Of a stretch of DNA of 42,966 nt, positions 36,151 through 42,966 are shown in pieces. Below the pieces are notes generated by a model. The model was not told the DNA's origin and did no database searches. It was given only the letters and a program-made list of their open reading frames with translations. The translations under genes were made by a program, and so were the position numbers. The DNA is from Burkholderia dolosa (GTDB taxonomy: Bacteria > Pseudomonadota > Gammaproteobacteria > Burkholderiales > Burkholderiaceae). Location: NCBI RefSeq assembly GCF_902499135.1, contig NZ_CABVPR010000050.1, positions 1-42,966 on the forward strand, given 5' to 3'. Each line of letters starts with the position of its first letter. The stretch's first letter is position 1.

Positions 36151-37020
36151 ATGAACGTCCTGTACTGGCTCGAGCCGTGGGAACCGTCGCCGACGGTCGT
36201 CGTCGCGGTGCTCGCGGCCGCCGTGCTGTTCGCGCGCGGCGTGAAGAAGGCGAAGGTGTCGCCGCTGCGGCAATTCTCGTTCTGGTTCGGGCTGACTGCG
36301 CTGTACGTCGCGCTGCACACGCGGCTCGACTACTTCTTCGAGCACGAGTTCTTCATGCACCGCGCGCAGCATCTCGTGCTCCATCATCTCGGGCCGTTCT
36401 TCATCGCGCTTGCGTACCCGGGCGCCGCGATCCGCGCGGGCATCCCGTTTCGCTGGCGGCAGCGCTTCGTGCGCCCCGCGCTCGCGTGGGCGCCGCTGCG
36501 CGCGACGCTCGACGTCGTGTTTCATCCGGTCGTCGCGGTCGTGCTGTTCGTCGGGCTCATCTACTTCTGGCTGCTGTCGCCGATCCACTTCGTCGCGATG
36601 CTCGACTGGCGGCTGTACCGCGTGATGAACTGGAGCATGGTGATCGACGGGCTGCTGTTCTGGTGGCTCGTCGTCGATCCGCGTCCGGCGCCGCCCGCGC
36701 GGCTGTCGCCGGGCCGGCGGATCCTGATCGTCGTCGCCGCGATTCCACCGCAGATCGCGCTCGGCGCGCTGATCTTCTTCACGCCGCACGAGCTGTATCC
36801 GATCTACTCGATCTGCGGCCGCGCGTTTACGTGGCTGAGCCCGCTGCGCGATCAGCAGATCGGCGGGCTGCTGCTGTGGATCCCCGGTTCGATGATGAGC
36901 GTGATCGGCGCGCTGATCGCGCTGCGGCACTGGCTGCGGCTGTCCGCGCGCGGGCGGCTGGCCGGCGAGCGGGCCGCGAAGCGCGGTGCCGACGCGGCGC
37001 TCGCACATACCGCGCGCTGA
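36151..37020 (+). CDS. ctaG: Cytochrome c oxidase assembly protein, caa3-type CtaG
   Basis: The 289-residue membrane protein has about seven hydrophobic segments and the family pattern LDYFFEHEFFMHRAQHLVLHHLGPFF (His-rich helix, shown here as EFFMHRAQH and LVLHHLGPFF), and PPQIALGALIFF. The caa3_CtaG family helps assemble the CuB/haem site of cytochrome oxidases; it is unrelated to Cox11-type CtaG. It is the last gene of the SCO-PCu(A)C-CtaG run. Confidence 0.9.
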   Translation: MNVLYWLEPWEPSPTVVVAVLAAAVLFARGVKKAKVSPLRQFSFWFGLTALYVALHTRLDYFFEHEFFMHRAQHLVLHHLGPFFIALAYPGAAIRAGIPFRWRQRFVRPALAWAPLRATLDVVFHPVVAVVLFVGLIYFWLLSPIHFVAMLDWRLYRVMNWSMVIDGLLFWWLVVDPRPAPPARLSPGRRILIVVAAIPPQIALGALIFFTPHELYPIYSICGRAFTWLSPLRDQQIGGLLLWIPGSMMSVIGALIALRHWLRLSARGRLAGERAAKRGADAALAHTAR

Positions 37021-37044
37021 ACGCGCCGCATCCGGCGTCGCGCG

Positions 37045-37536
37045 TCACGCGCGCTCGCTGCTCATCCAAACATGCGGAATGCCGTCCTCGTCGTGCACGT
37101 CCGAACTCGGCGTGAAGCCGAACGCGCCGTAAAAGCGCTGCAGATGCGCCTGCGCATGCAGGCTCACGCGCGTGTCGGGCCATTGCGCGCGAATGTGCTC
37201 GAGCGCACGCGACAGCAGCGCATTGCCGAGGCCGGCGCCACGGAACGCGGCGGTCGTCAGCACGCGGCCGATCCGCACGTCGGGATGCTGCGCGTCGGGC
37301 AGCAGCACGCGCAGATAGCCGGCCAGCCGGCCGGCGCGGTCGTATGCGGCCAGATGCCATGCGTGTTGATCGGCATCGTCGATGTCGCGATACACGCAGT
37401 TCTGCTCGACGACGAACACGGCGCTGCGCGCTTCGAGGATCGAGTAGATTTCACGCGCGCTCAGCGCGTCGAAAGGTTTCCAGCGCCATTCGAGATCGGC
37501 GGCGCCCGGCGATGCGGCGGGGACGGAAGCGTTCAT
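37045..37536 (-). CDS. ElaA-type GNAT N-acetyltransferase
   Basis: The 163-residue product starts at ATG 37536 with AGGACC six bases upstream. The N-terminal part has WKPFDALSAREIYSILEARSAVFVVEQ and the acetyl-CoA loop is RVLTTAAFRGAGLGNALL (pyrophosphate-binding R-x-x-G-x-G/A pattern). HAQAHLQRFYGAFGF follows. This is the ElaA subgroup of GNAT acetyltransferases, whose acceptors are not known. It is convergent with ctaG and separate from pirin, which has its own terminator. Confidence 0.9.
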   Translation of the reverse strand: MNASVPAASPGAADLEWRWKPFDALSAREIYSILEARSAVFVVEQNCVYRDIDDADQHAWHLAAYDRAGRLAGYLRVLLPDAQHPDVRIGRVLTTAAFRGAGLGNALLSRALEHIRAQWPDTRVSLHAQAHLQRFYGAFGFTPSSDVHDEDGIPHVWMSSERA

Positions 37537-37628
37537 GTGCGGTCCTGATTCGGGCACGCCGGCCGGCGCGCGACAGCCGACGATTATGCCCCGAAGCGCG
37601 CGCGGCGCGCGAGCCGACGCCGCATGCG

Positions 37629-37654
37629 AAAAGGCCCCGCATTGCGCGGGGCCT
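37629..37654 (-). terminator. Terminator after the pirin gene
   Basis: On the minus strand, AGGCCCCGC, loop GCAAT, GCGGGGCCT, then TTT. The hairpin stands immediately after the pirin stop codon at 37660. Confidence 0.8.
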
Positions 37655-37659
37655 GTCCG

Positions 37660-38526
37660 TCACGCCGGCATCCGTCCGAAGCGGCCGCTGTTGAAGTCGT
37701 CGATCGCGGCGCGGATCTCCGCTTGCGAGTTCATCACGAACGGGCCGTAGCCGACGATCGGCTCGTCGATCGGCTCGCCGCTCAGGATCAGCAGCTTCGC
37801 GTCGCCGTTCGCTTCGATCTCGACGTCGCGCCCGTCGCGGCTCAGCTGCACGAACTGCGCGTCGCGGGCGATCGTCTCGCCGTTCACGAGCACCGTGCCG
37901 TTCAGCACGACGACCGCCAGCGTCCGCCCTTCCGCGACCGGAAACCGCGCATGGCCGCCCGCGACGAGCCGCACGTCCCACACGTCGATCGGCGTGTGCG
38001 TGCGCGCCGGGCCGCGCCGCCCGTCGAGCTCGCCCGCGATGATCCGCGCGCGGCCCGCGCCGTCCGGCAGTTCGACCACCGGAATGTCGGCGTTCAGCAG
38101 CGTCTGGTAGCCGGGCTCGCCCATCTTGTCGGCGGCCGGCAGGTTCACCCACAGCTGCACCATTTCGAGCGGCCCGCCGCGCTTCGTGAACGCTTCCGAG
38201 TGGAATTCCTCGTGCAGAATCCCGCTTGCGGCCGTCATCCACTGAACGTCGCCGGGGCCGATCACGCCGCCCGCGCCGGTCGAATCGCGGTGTGCGACCT
38301 CGCCGTCATAGACGATCGTCACCGTTTCGAACCCGCGATGCGGGTGCTGGCCCACGCCGCGCGGCGCCGATGCCGGCTCGAACGTCGCCGGGCCCGCGTA
38401 GTCGAGCAGCAGGAACGGGCTCAGATGCGCGCCGTGCGACTGGTAGCTGAACATCGAACGCACCGGGAAACCGTCGCCGACCCAATGCCCGCGCGGCGCA
38501 CTGTACACACCGTGAATCTTCTTCAT
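37660..38526 (-). CDS. Pirin family protein
   Basis: The 288-residue bicupin starts MKKIHGVYSAPRGHWVGDG. The metal site is in the N-terminal cupin: HPHRGFETVT (two His) and SGILHEEFHSE (His and Glu). MVQLWVNLPA follows. Bacterial pirins can act as quercetin dioxygenase-like enzymes or redox-sensing regulators. The gene is divergent from a LysR-type regulator with 109 bases between, the usual arrangement in Burkholderia, suggesting it is the regulator's target. Confidence 0.92.
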   Translation of the reverse strand: MKKIHGVYSAPRGHWVGDGFPVRSMFSYQSHGAHLSPFLLLDYAGPATFEPASAPRGVGQHPHRGFETVTIVYDGEVAHRDSTGAGGVIGPGDVQWMTAASGILHEEFHSEAFTKRGGPLEMVQLWVNLPAADKMGEPGYQTLLNADIPVVELPDGAGRARIIAGELDGRRGPARTHTPIDVWDVRLVAGGHARFPVAEGRTLAVVVLNGTVLVNGETIARDAQFVQLSRDGRDVEIEANGDAKLLILSGEPIDEPIVGYGPFVMNSQAEIRAAIDDFNSGRFGRMPA

Positions 38527-38635
38527 CGCCTTCTCCGAATTGCGGCGAAACGCGTGTTTCGCATCCTGGATAGCAATATAGAGATGGAACGAACCGTCCG
38601 GTAGACTGCGGAAATCGCACTCAGCGTTCCATTTC

Positions 38636-39553
38636 ATGAACGATAAAGAGCGGGATCTGAACGATCTCTACTACTTCGTGCAGGTCGTCGAACACGGCGG
38701 CTTCGCACCGGCCGGGCGCGCGCTGAACATGCCGAAATCGAAGCTGAGCCGCCGCATCGCGCTGCTCGAGGCGCGACTCGGGATGCGGCTGATCCAGCGT
38801 TCGACGCGCCGCTTCACGGTCACCGATGTCGGGCAGACCTATTACGCGCACTGCCGCGCGATGCTCGTCGAGGCCGACGCCGCCGACGAGGCCGTCGCGT
38901 TGATGCACGAGGAGCCGCGCGGGATCGTACGCGTCAGTTGCCCGATCGTGCTGCTCGACTCGCTGGTCGGCGCGATGATCGCCGCGTTCATGGCCGCGTG
39001 CCCGCGCGTCGAGATCCATCTGGAAGCGACGAACCGGCGTGTCGACGTGGTCGGCGAAGGGATCGACGTCGCGCTGCGCGTGCGCCCGCCGCCACTCGAG
39101 GACAGCGACCTCGCGCTGCGCGTGCTCGCCGAGCGCGGCCAATGCCTGGTCGCGAGCCCGGCGCTGCTGCGCGAGCACGGCGTGCCCGTCGTGCCGGCCG
39201 ATCTCGTACGTCTGCCGAGCCTCGATCACGGCATGCCGCAGGCCGCGCACGTGTGGCGGCTGCGCGGTCCGGACGGCGCACAGGCCGAAATTCACCATCA
39301 GCCGCGCCTCGTGACCGGCGGGATGCTCGCGCTGCGCGCGGCGGCAATCGCGGGCGTCGGCGTCGTGCAGCTGCCGACGATGATGGTGCGCGACGAGATC
39401 GCACGCGGCGAACTGACGACCGTGCTGCCGGACTGGGCGCCGCGCCGCGAGATCGTGCACGCGGTGTTCGCATCGCGACGCGGTCTGCTGCCCGCGGTGC
39501 GGGCGCTGCTCGATTTTCTCGCCGAGCGGTTTGCCGAACTCGAACCCGATTGA
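38636..39553 (+). CDS. LysR-family transcriptional regulator next to pirin
   Basis: The 305-residue product opens with DLNDLYYFVQVVEHGGFAPAG and a helix-turn-helix (RALNMPKSKLSRRIALLEARLGMRL), followed by a substrate-binding domain at about 90-300 (GIVRVSCPIVLLDSLVGAMI; DVVGEGIDVALRVR). It starts divergently from the pirin gene. The binding site is presumably in 38527-38635, which contains AT-rich GGATAGCAATATAGAG. Ligand unknown. Confidence 0.92.
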   Translation: MNDKERDLNDLYYFVQVVEHGGFAPAGRALNMPKSKLSRRIALLEARLGMRLIQRSTRRFTVTDVGQTYYAHCRAMLVEADAADEAVALMHEEPRGIVRVSCPIVLLDSLVGAMIAAFMAACPRVEIHLEATNRRVDVVGEGIDVALRVRPPPLEDSDLALRVLAERGQCLVASPALLREHGVPVVPADLVRLPSLDHGMPQAAHVWRLRGPDGAQAEIHHQPRLVTGGMLALRAAAIAGVGVVQLPTMMVRDEIARGELTTVLPDWAPRREIVHAVFASRRGLLPAVRALLDFLAERFAELEPD

Positions 39554-39685
39554 GCGCATCGCCGCCGTTTTCGCATGCATCGCATTCGGCGCGACGGGTG
39601 CGGTCGTACGCTGCAGAGCGAACGCGCGTGCCGTAGACTTCGGTACGCGCGTCGCGCGTTCTCACAACCTTCACGCTTTCCAGCC

Positions 39686-40189
39686 ATGTTCATGCTGTCC
39701 AACGCACCACACGCCTCCAAGGCCGACCATTACGCGACGCTCGTCGAGCAGGCGCGCTCGCTCGTCGAGTCCGAACGCGACCTGATCGCGAACGCCGCGA
39801 ATTTCTCGTCGCTCGTCTTCCACTCGCTCGACCGCCTGAACTGGGCCGGCTTCTATTTCTTCGACGGCACGGAGCTCGTCGTCGGACCGTTCCAGGGCAA
39901 GCCCGCATGCGTGCGGATCGCGCTCGGCAAAGGCGTGTGCGGGACGGCCGCACAGACGCGTGCAACGCAGGTCGTGCGCGACGTGCACGAATTCCCCGGT
40001 CACATCGCGTGCGACGCGGCGTCGGAGTCGGAGATCGTCGTGCCGCTGATCGCGGACGACGGCACGCTGATCGGCGTGTGGGATGTCGACAGTCCCGTCG
40101 CCGCGCGTTTCGACGACGAGGACCGGCAAGGGATGGAAGCGCTGTGTCGCGTGTTCGTCGGACACGCGTGGCAGAAGGCACGCGGGTGA
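39686..40189 (+). CDS. msrC: Free methionine-(R)-sulfoxide reductase (GAF domain)
   Basis: The 167-residue GAF-domain protein has DRLNWAGFYFFDGTELVVGPFQG and the three cysteines of the family: Cys75 (KPACVRI), Cys85 (GKGVCGT) and Cys109 (HIACDAASESE). fRMsr reduces the R form of free methionine sulfoxide, with the catalytic Cys recycled by thioredoxin. Length and Cys spacing match the E. coli enzyme. It is a single gene in its own unit. Confidence 0.93.
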   Translation: MFMLSNAPHASKADHYATLVEQARSLVESERDLIANAANFSSLVFHSLDRLNWAGFYFFDGTELVVGPFQGKPACVRIALGKGVCGTAAQTRATQVVRDVHEFPGHIACDAASESEIVVPLIADDGTLIGVWDVDSPVAARFDDEDRQGMEALCRVFVGHAWQKARG

Positions 40190-40361
40190 GCTGCTGTAAC
40201 CGGTAGCGCCGCCGCGAGCGGTGGTGCGGCCGCGGTTCGCGGTTGCGCGGATCTCGCGTGCAAAGGAAGCGAAGCGCCGGCACGGCTGTCGATTGCACGC
40301 GCCGGGCACGCGCCGGCTGCGCTGCCCGATACGGCGAACCGCGATACGGCTCGCGCTGCCG

Positions 40362-41168
40362 TCAGGCCGCGTGCGCGCCGGACAGCACGGCGAACGGCTG
40401 CGGCTTCACGTCGTCGGTCAGCACGTCGACGCCCTGCTCCGTCACCACGACCATGTGCTCCCATTGCGCGGACAGCGAACGGTCCTTCGTCACCACCGTC
40501 CAGCCGTCCGCCAGCACGTGCGTGTCGCGCTTGCCCGCGTTGAGCATCGGCTCGATCGTGAAGATCATCCCCGGCCGCAGCGGCACGCCGGTGCCCGGCC
40601 GGCCATAGTGCAGTACCTGCGGCTCGTCGTGGTAGATGTCGCCGATCCCGTGCCCGCAATATTCGCGCACCACGCTGAAGCCTTCGCGATGTGCGACCTG
40701 CTGGATCGCATAGCCGACGTCGCCGAGCGTCGCGCCGGGGCGAACCGCACGAATGCCCGCGTGCATCGCCTCGTAGGTCGTCGCGACGAGGCGCCGCGCG
40801 AGCTCGGCCGGCTCGCCGACGAAGTACATGCGGCTCGTGTCGCCGAACCAGCCGTCCTTGATCACGGCGACGTCGAGATTGACGATGTCGCCGTCGCGCA
40901 GCGGCCGCGACGACGGGATGCCGTGACAGACCACGTGATTGACCGACGCGCACAGCGTCTTCGGATAGCCGTGGTAGCCGATGTTCGCCGGGATCGCGCC
41001 GAGCGCGTCGACGATGTAGTCGCGGCAGCGCGCGTCCAGTTCGTCGGTGGTAACGCCGGGCTTCACGTGCTCGGCGATCATCGTCAGTACCTGCGACGCG
41101 AGCTTCGCTGCGTCGCGCGACTTCGCGATTTCTTCGTCGTTCCGGATCGGGATTCCGCGCTTCGCCAT
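40362..41168 (-). CDS. map: Methionine aminopeptidase type I, coupled to ParD-like gene
   Basis: The 268-residue enzyme starts MAKRGIPIRNDEEIAKSR. The dinuclear metal ligands are all present: Asp in LDVAVIKDGWFGDTSR (two), His in EYCGHGIGD, Glu in FTIEPML and Glu in VVVTEQGVDV. It removes initiator Met from new proteins. It overlaps the stop of the ParD-like gene by one base (TAATG), so the pair is expressed as a unit. The housekeeping map is normally next to rpsB, so this is probably a second copy with a special role. Confidence 0.93.
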   Translation of the reverse strand: MAKRGIPIRNDEEIAKSRDAAKLASQVLTMIAEHVKPGVTTDELDARCRDYIVDALGAIPANIGYHGYPKTLCASVNHVVCHGIPSSRPLRDGDIVNLDVAVIKDGWFGDTSRMYFVGEPAELARRLVATTYEAMHAGIRAVRPGATLGDVGYAIQQVAHREGFSVVREYCGHGIGDIYHDEPQVLHYGRPGTGVPLRPGMIFTIEPMLNAGKRDTHVLADGWTVVTKDRSLSAQWEHMVVVTEQGVDVLTDDVKPQPFAVLSGAHAA

Positions 41169-41404
41169 TACGCCACCTGCTCGATGCCGTGCGTGGCCGA
41201 CTGGGTCGGGCTCAAGTCCTCGCCGCGCGCTTCGGCTTCGATCAGCATCCGGCAGATGTCGCCGTAGGACAGCGACGGATTCAACTCCGCCAGCATCCCG
41301 ACGCGCAGCCAGTGCTCGGCCTGCGCGTTGATCGAACGGCTGAGCGCCGTGCTCGTCGAGCGCAGCCGCTCGTGCATGTTCTCCGAAATCTTGATGATTC
41401 CCAT
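41168..41404 (-). CDS. ParD-like antitoxin-type protein
   Basis: The 78-residue product starts MGIIKISENMHERLRSTSTAL. The N-terminus looks like a ribbon-helix-helix DNA-binding domain (SRSINAQAEHWLRVGMLAELN) and the C-terminal half is a helix that would embrace a partner (ICRMLIEAEARGED). It matches the ParD_like family, which is related to antitoxins of type II systems. A ParE toxin gene is not present; the next gene is map. Inverted repeats directly upstream suggest it represses its own promoter. Confidence 0.82.
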   Translation of the reverse strand: MGIIKISENMHERLRSTSTALSRSINAQAEHWLRVGMLAELNPSLSYGDICRMLIEAEARGEDLSPTQSATHGIEQVA

Positions 41405-41418
41405 ATGCCACCAATTAA

Positions 41419-41446
41419 ACGAAATGTAGTCGTTTCGTATACTACA
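41419..41446. promoter_or_regulatory. Two interlocked inverted repeats upstream of the ParD-like gene
   Basis: ACGAAA-N8-TTTCGT (41419-41438) and TGTAGT-N10-ACTACA (41425-41446) overlap 15 bases before the ATG. This placement is typical of an autoregulatory operator for a ribbon-helix-helix protein. Neither repeat continues further. Confidence 0.6.
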
Positions 41447-41522
41447 CATCGGGATGTGCGGCAGCAAGCGCTGGCGTGCGATCGGCAAAGAGAGCCGCTC
41501 GGCCTGCGTCGTTGACAGCAAA

Positions 41523-41538
41523 TTCCAGCTTGCTGGAA
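41523..41538. promoter_or_regulatory. Operator-like palindrome TTCCAGC-TT-GCTGGAA before the XRE-cupin gene
   Basis: A perfect 7-base inverted repeat around TT ends 12 bases before the ATG at 41551. The position is suited to negative autoregulation by the XRE protein. Confidence 0.65.
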
Positions 41539-41550
41539 AATGCGTTCATT

Positions 41551-42174
41551 ATGCAAGAGGAAACGACACCTCCCGGCGGCGACGCAAGCATCAACGAGCG
41601 CATTGCGCGCCGCGTGCGCGACTTGCGGGCAACCCGGGGCTACACGCTCGACGCGTTGGCCGCACGCTCGGGCGTCAGCCGCTCGATGATCTCGCTCGTC
41701 GAGCGCGCGTCGGCCAGTCCGACCGCGGTCGTGCTGGACAAGCTCGCGGCAGGCCTCGGCGTGTCGCTGGCCGCGCTGTTCAGTGGCGATCGCAACGACA
41801 CGCCGACGCTGCCGCTTGTCCGTCGCGCGGAACAGGCCGAGTGGCGCGATCCGGCGTCCGGCTACGTGCGGCGCAATCTGTCGCCGCCCGGCTGGCCGTC
41901 GCCGATTCAGCTGGTCGAAGTCGATTTCCCGCCGGGCGCGCGCGTCGCATACGACACGGGCGGCCGCGACAGCGTGATGCATCAGCAAGTGTGGGTGATC
42001 CGCGGGCGCATCGACGTCACGTGCGGCAGCGAACTTCACGAACTTCGCGAAGGCGACTGTCTGGCCATGCGGCTCGATGCGCCGCTGATCTTCAGCAATC
42101 CGTCGTCGCACTCGGCGCGCTACGTCGTCGCGATCTGCGATGCGGCGGCCGCGGTCGGCGTACGCATCGTGTGA
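41551..42174 (+). CDS. XRE-family regulator with C-terminal cupin domain
   Basis: The 207-residue product starts at ATG 41551. The XRE helix-turn-helix is at about 15-70 (RVRDLRATRGYTLDALAARSGVSRS and SMISLVERASASPTAVVLDKLA in successive segments). The cupin at about 100-190 shows QQVWVIRGRIDVTCG and LREGDCLAMRLDAP. Such proteins sense small molecules with the cupin and control nearby genes. The next gene is a PAT-like acetyltransferase 38 bases on, probably in the same unit. It is divergent from the ParD-like/map pair. Confidence 0.9.
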   Translation: MQEETTPPGGDASINERIARRVRDLRATRGYTLDALAARSGVSRSMISLVERASASPTAVVLDKLAAGLGVSLAALFSGDRNDTPTLPLVRRAEQAEWRDPASGYVRRNLSPPGWPSPIQLVEVDFPPGARVAYDTGGRDSVMHQQVWVIRGRIDVTCGSELHELREGDCLAMRLDAPLIFSNPSSHSARYVVAICDAAAAVGVRIV

Positions 42175-42212
42175 TGCGCGCACGATGCCGCTCGAACTCC
42201 AAAGGAGCCTCC

Positions 42213-42761
42213 ATGAATTCCCCGAAACCACGCGACGACGTCCGCCTGATCGATTGCAGCGAAGCCGAGCATGCGTCGGCCATCCTCGAGATCCTGAACG
42301 ACGCGATCGTGAATTCGACCGCGCTGTACGACTACCGGCCGCGCCCGCCCGAAGCGATGGCCGCCTGGTTCGCGACGAAGCGCGCAGGCGGCTTTCCGGT
42401 GATCGGCGCAGTCGACGCAGCGGACACGCTGCTCGGCTTCGCGAGCTGGGGCACGTTCCGCGCGTTCCCTGCGTTCAAGTACACGGTCGAACACAGCGTC
42501 TATGTGCATCGCGACCATCGCGGCCGCGGGCTCGGCGAGCTGCTGCTGCGTGAACTGATCCGACGTGCGCGGGATGCCGATGTGCATGTGCTCGTCGGCT
42601 GCATCGACGCGACCAACGCGGGCAGCATCGCGCTGCATACGCGGCTCGGGTTCGTGCATTCGGGCACGGTAGCGGAAGCCGGATTCAAGTTTGGCCGATG
42701 GCTCGATGCGGCGTTTTATCAGCTCAGACTCGACACCCCGATGCAGCCGGTGGACGGCTGA
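42213..42761 (+). CDS. GNAT acetyltransferase, phosphinothricin acetyltransferase-like
   Basis: The 182-residue product starts at ATG 42213 with AAAGGAG eight bases upstream. The acetyl-CoA loop is YVHRDHRGRGLGELLLREL. ILNDAIVNSTALYDYRPRP and the FKYTVEHSVYV beta strand are the PAT family pattern, with a closing GCIDATNAGSIALHTRLGF. PAT-like enzymes acetylate amino groups of small molecules such as phosphinothricin, methionine sulfoximine or sulfone. The XRE-cupin regulator upstream is likely its controller. A terminator follows at 42837. Confidence 0.9.
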   Translation: MNSPKPRDDVRLIDCSEAEHASAILEILNDAIVNSTALYDYRPRPPEAMAAWFATKRAGGFPVIGAVDAADTLLGFASWGTFRAFPAFKYTVEHSVYVHRDHRGRGLGELLLRELIRRARDADVHVLVGCIDATNAGSIALHTRLGFVHSGTVAEAGFKFGRWLDAAFYQLRLDTPMQPVDG

Positions 42762-42836
42762 CGCGATGCCGTTGCGCCACGCGGTTGCGTGCGCAACGGC
42801 ATCGCGCGCGACACGCATACGCGTCGACACAAAAGA

Positions 42837-42862
42837 AAAGCCCCGCCGAAGCGGGGCTTTTT
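42837..42862 (+). terminator. Rho-independent terminator after the acetyltransferase gene
   Basis: AAAGCCCCGC, loop CGAA, GCGGGGC followed by TTTTT. Confidence 0.9.
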
Positions 42863-42942
42863 CTGGAGGCGCGAGCCGGAGGCGAACCGGCCGGGCCTAT
42901 CCGTGATTTCGTGGGCGGGGCATATCATGAGGTGTAAAAGTC

Positions 42943-42966
42943 ATGGATATGCCAATGAAGAAGAAA
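42943..42966 (+). CDS. Possible 5' end of a further gene, cut by the window edge
   Basis: ATG at 42943 reads MDMPMKKK and runs out of the window. GAGGTG at 42929-42934 is eight bases upstream. Another ATG at 42927 opens a different frame, so which is used cannot be decided. Confidence 0.25.

Overview
The window looks like Burkholderia, most likely the Burkholderia cepacia complex. From about 7.9 kb onward it is very GC-rich, with GC-ended codons. It carries a hopanoid hpnIJKL operon, an Aot/His-type basic amino acid transporter with an ArgR-type regulator, a Tat-exported phospholipase C, and a palindromic repeat of a kind common in Burkholderiales. The replicon cannot be told from sequence alone.

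Bases 1-7,900 are an accessory, mosaic region. It holds the 3' end of an unknown gene, a broken SRAP (YedK-type) fragment, and a 2.5-kb gene that is much more AT-rich than its surroundings. That gene encodes an R-S-ExE mono-ADP-ribosyltransferase, probably a secreted effector or toxin. Next come a complete IS3-family (IS2-group) element with both ends and a slippery frameshift heptamer, an IS630 N-terminal scrap, and an internally deleted, frameshifted IS256-family copy. The region ends with a two-gene unit on the minus strand whose second product contains about 2.6 copies of a 47-residue tandem repeat. A long palindrome and an A/C-rich tract mark the boundary with the core region.

Bases 7,900-17,000, all on the minus strand, hold hisQ-hisM-hisP-argR (basic amino acid uptake and control, without an adjacent binding-protein gene) and hpnI-hpnJ-hpnK-hpnL with a BamE-like lipoprotein. 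HpnI, HpnK and HpnJ would build the cyclitol ether head group of bacteriohopanetetrol, which strengthens the outer membrane.

Bases 17,000-30,000 hold a luciferase-like monooxygenase, a secreted alpha/beta hydrolase, pdxY, a Tat-dependent phospholipase C and an orphan branched-chain amino acid binding protein. They also hold a GntR/FCD regulator divergent from gudD (D-glucarate dehydratase) around a shared operator, two membrane proteins and a GT4 glycosyltransferase.

Bases 30,000-43,000 hold an ABC half-transporter and otsB-otsA (trehalose synthesis). After these comes a copper-delivery cluster for cytochrome oxidase (SCO, PCu(A)C, CtaG), then an ElaA-type acetyltransferase, a pirin divergent from a LysR regulator, and free-methionine-(R)-sulfoxide reductase. 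A ParD-like protein translationally coupled to a methionine aminopeptidase sits back to back with an XRE-cupin regulator and a PAT-like acetyltransferase. No tRNA, rRNA or CRISPR array was seen.

The best candidates for something new are the ADP-ribosyltransferase with its duplicated C-terminal IPSxxEL motif, the 47-residue repeat protein and its coupled partner, and the ParD-like/Map pair, in which the place of a toxin is taken by a methionine aminopeptidase.
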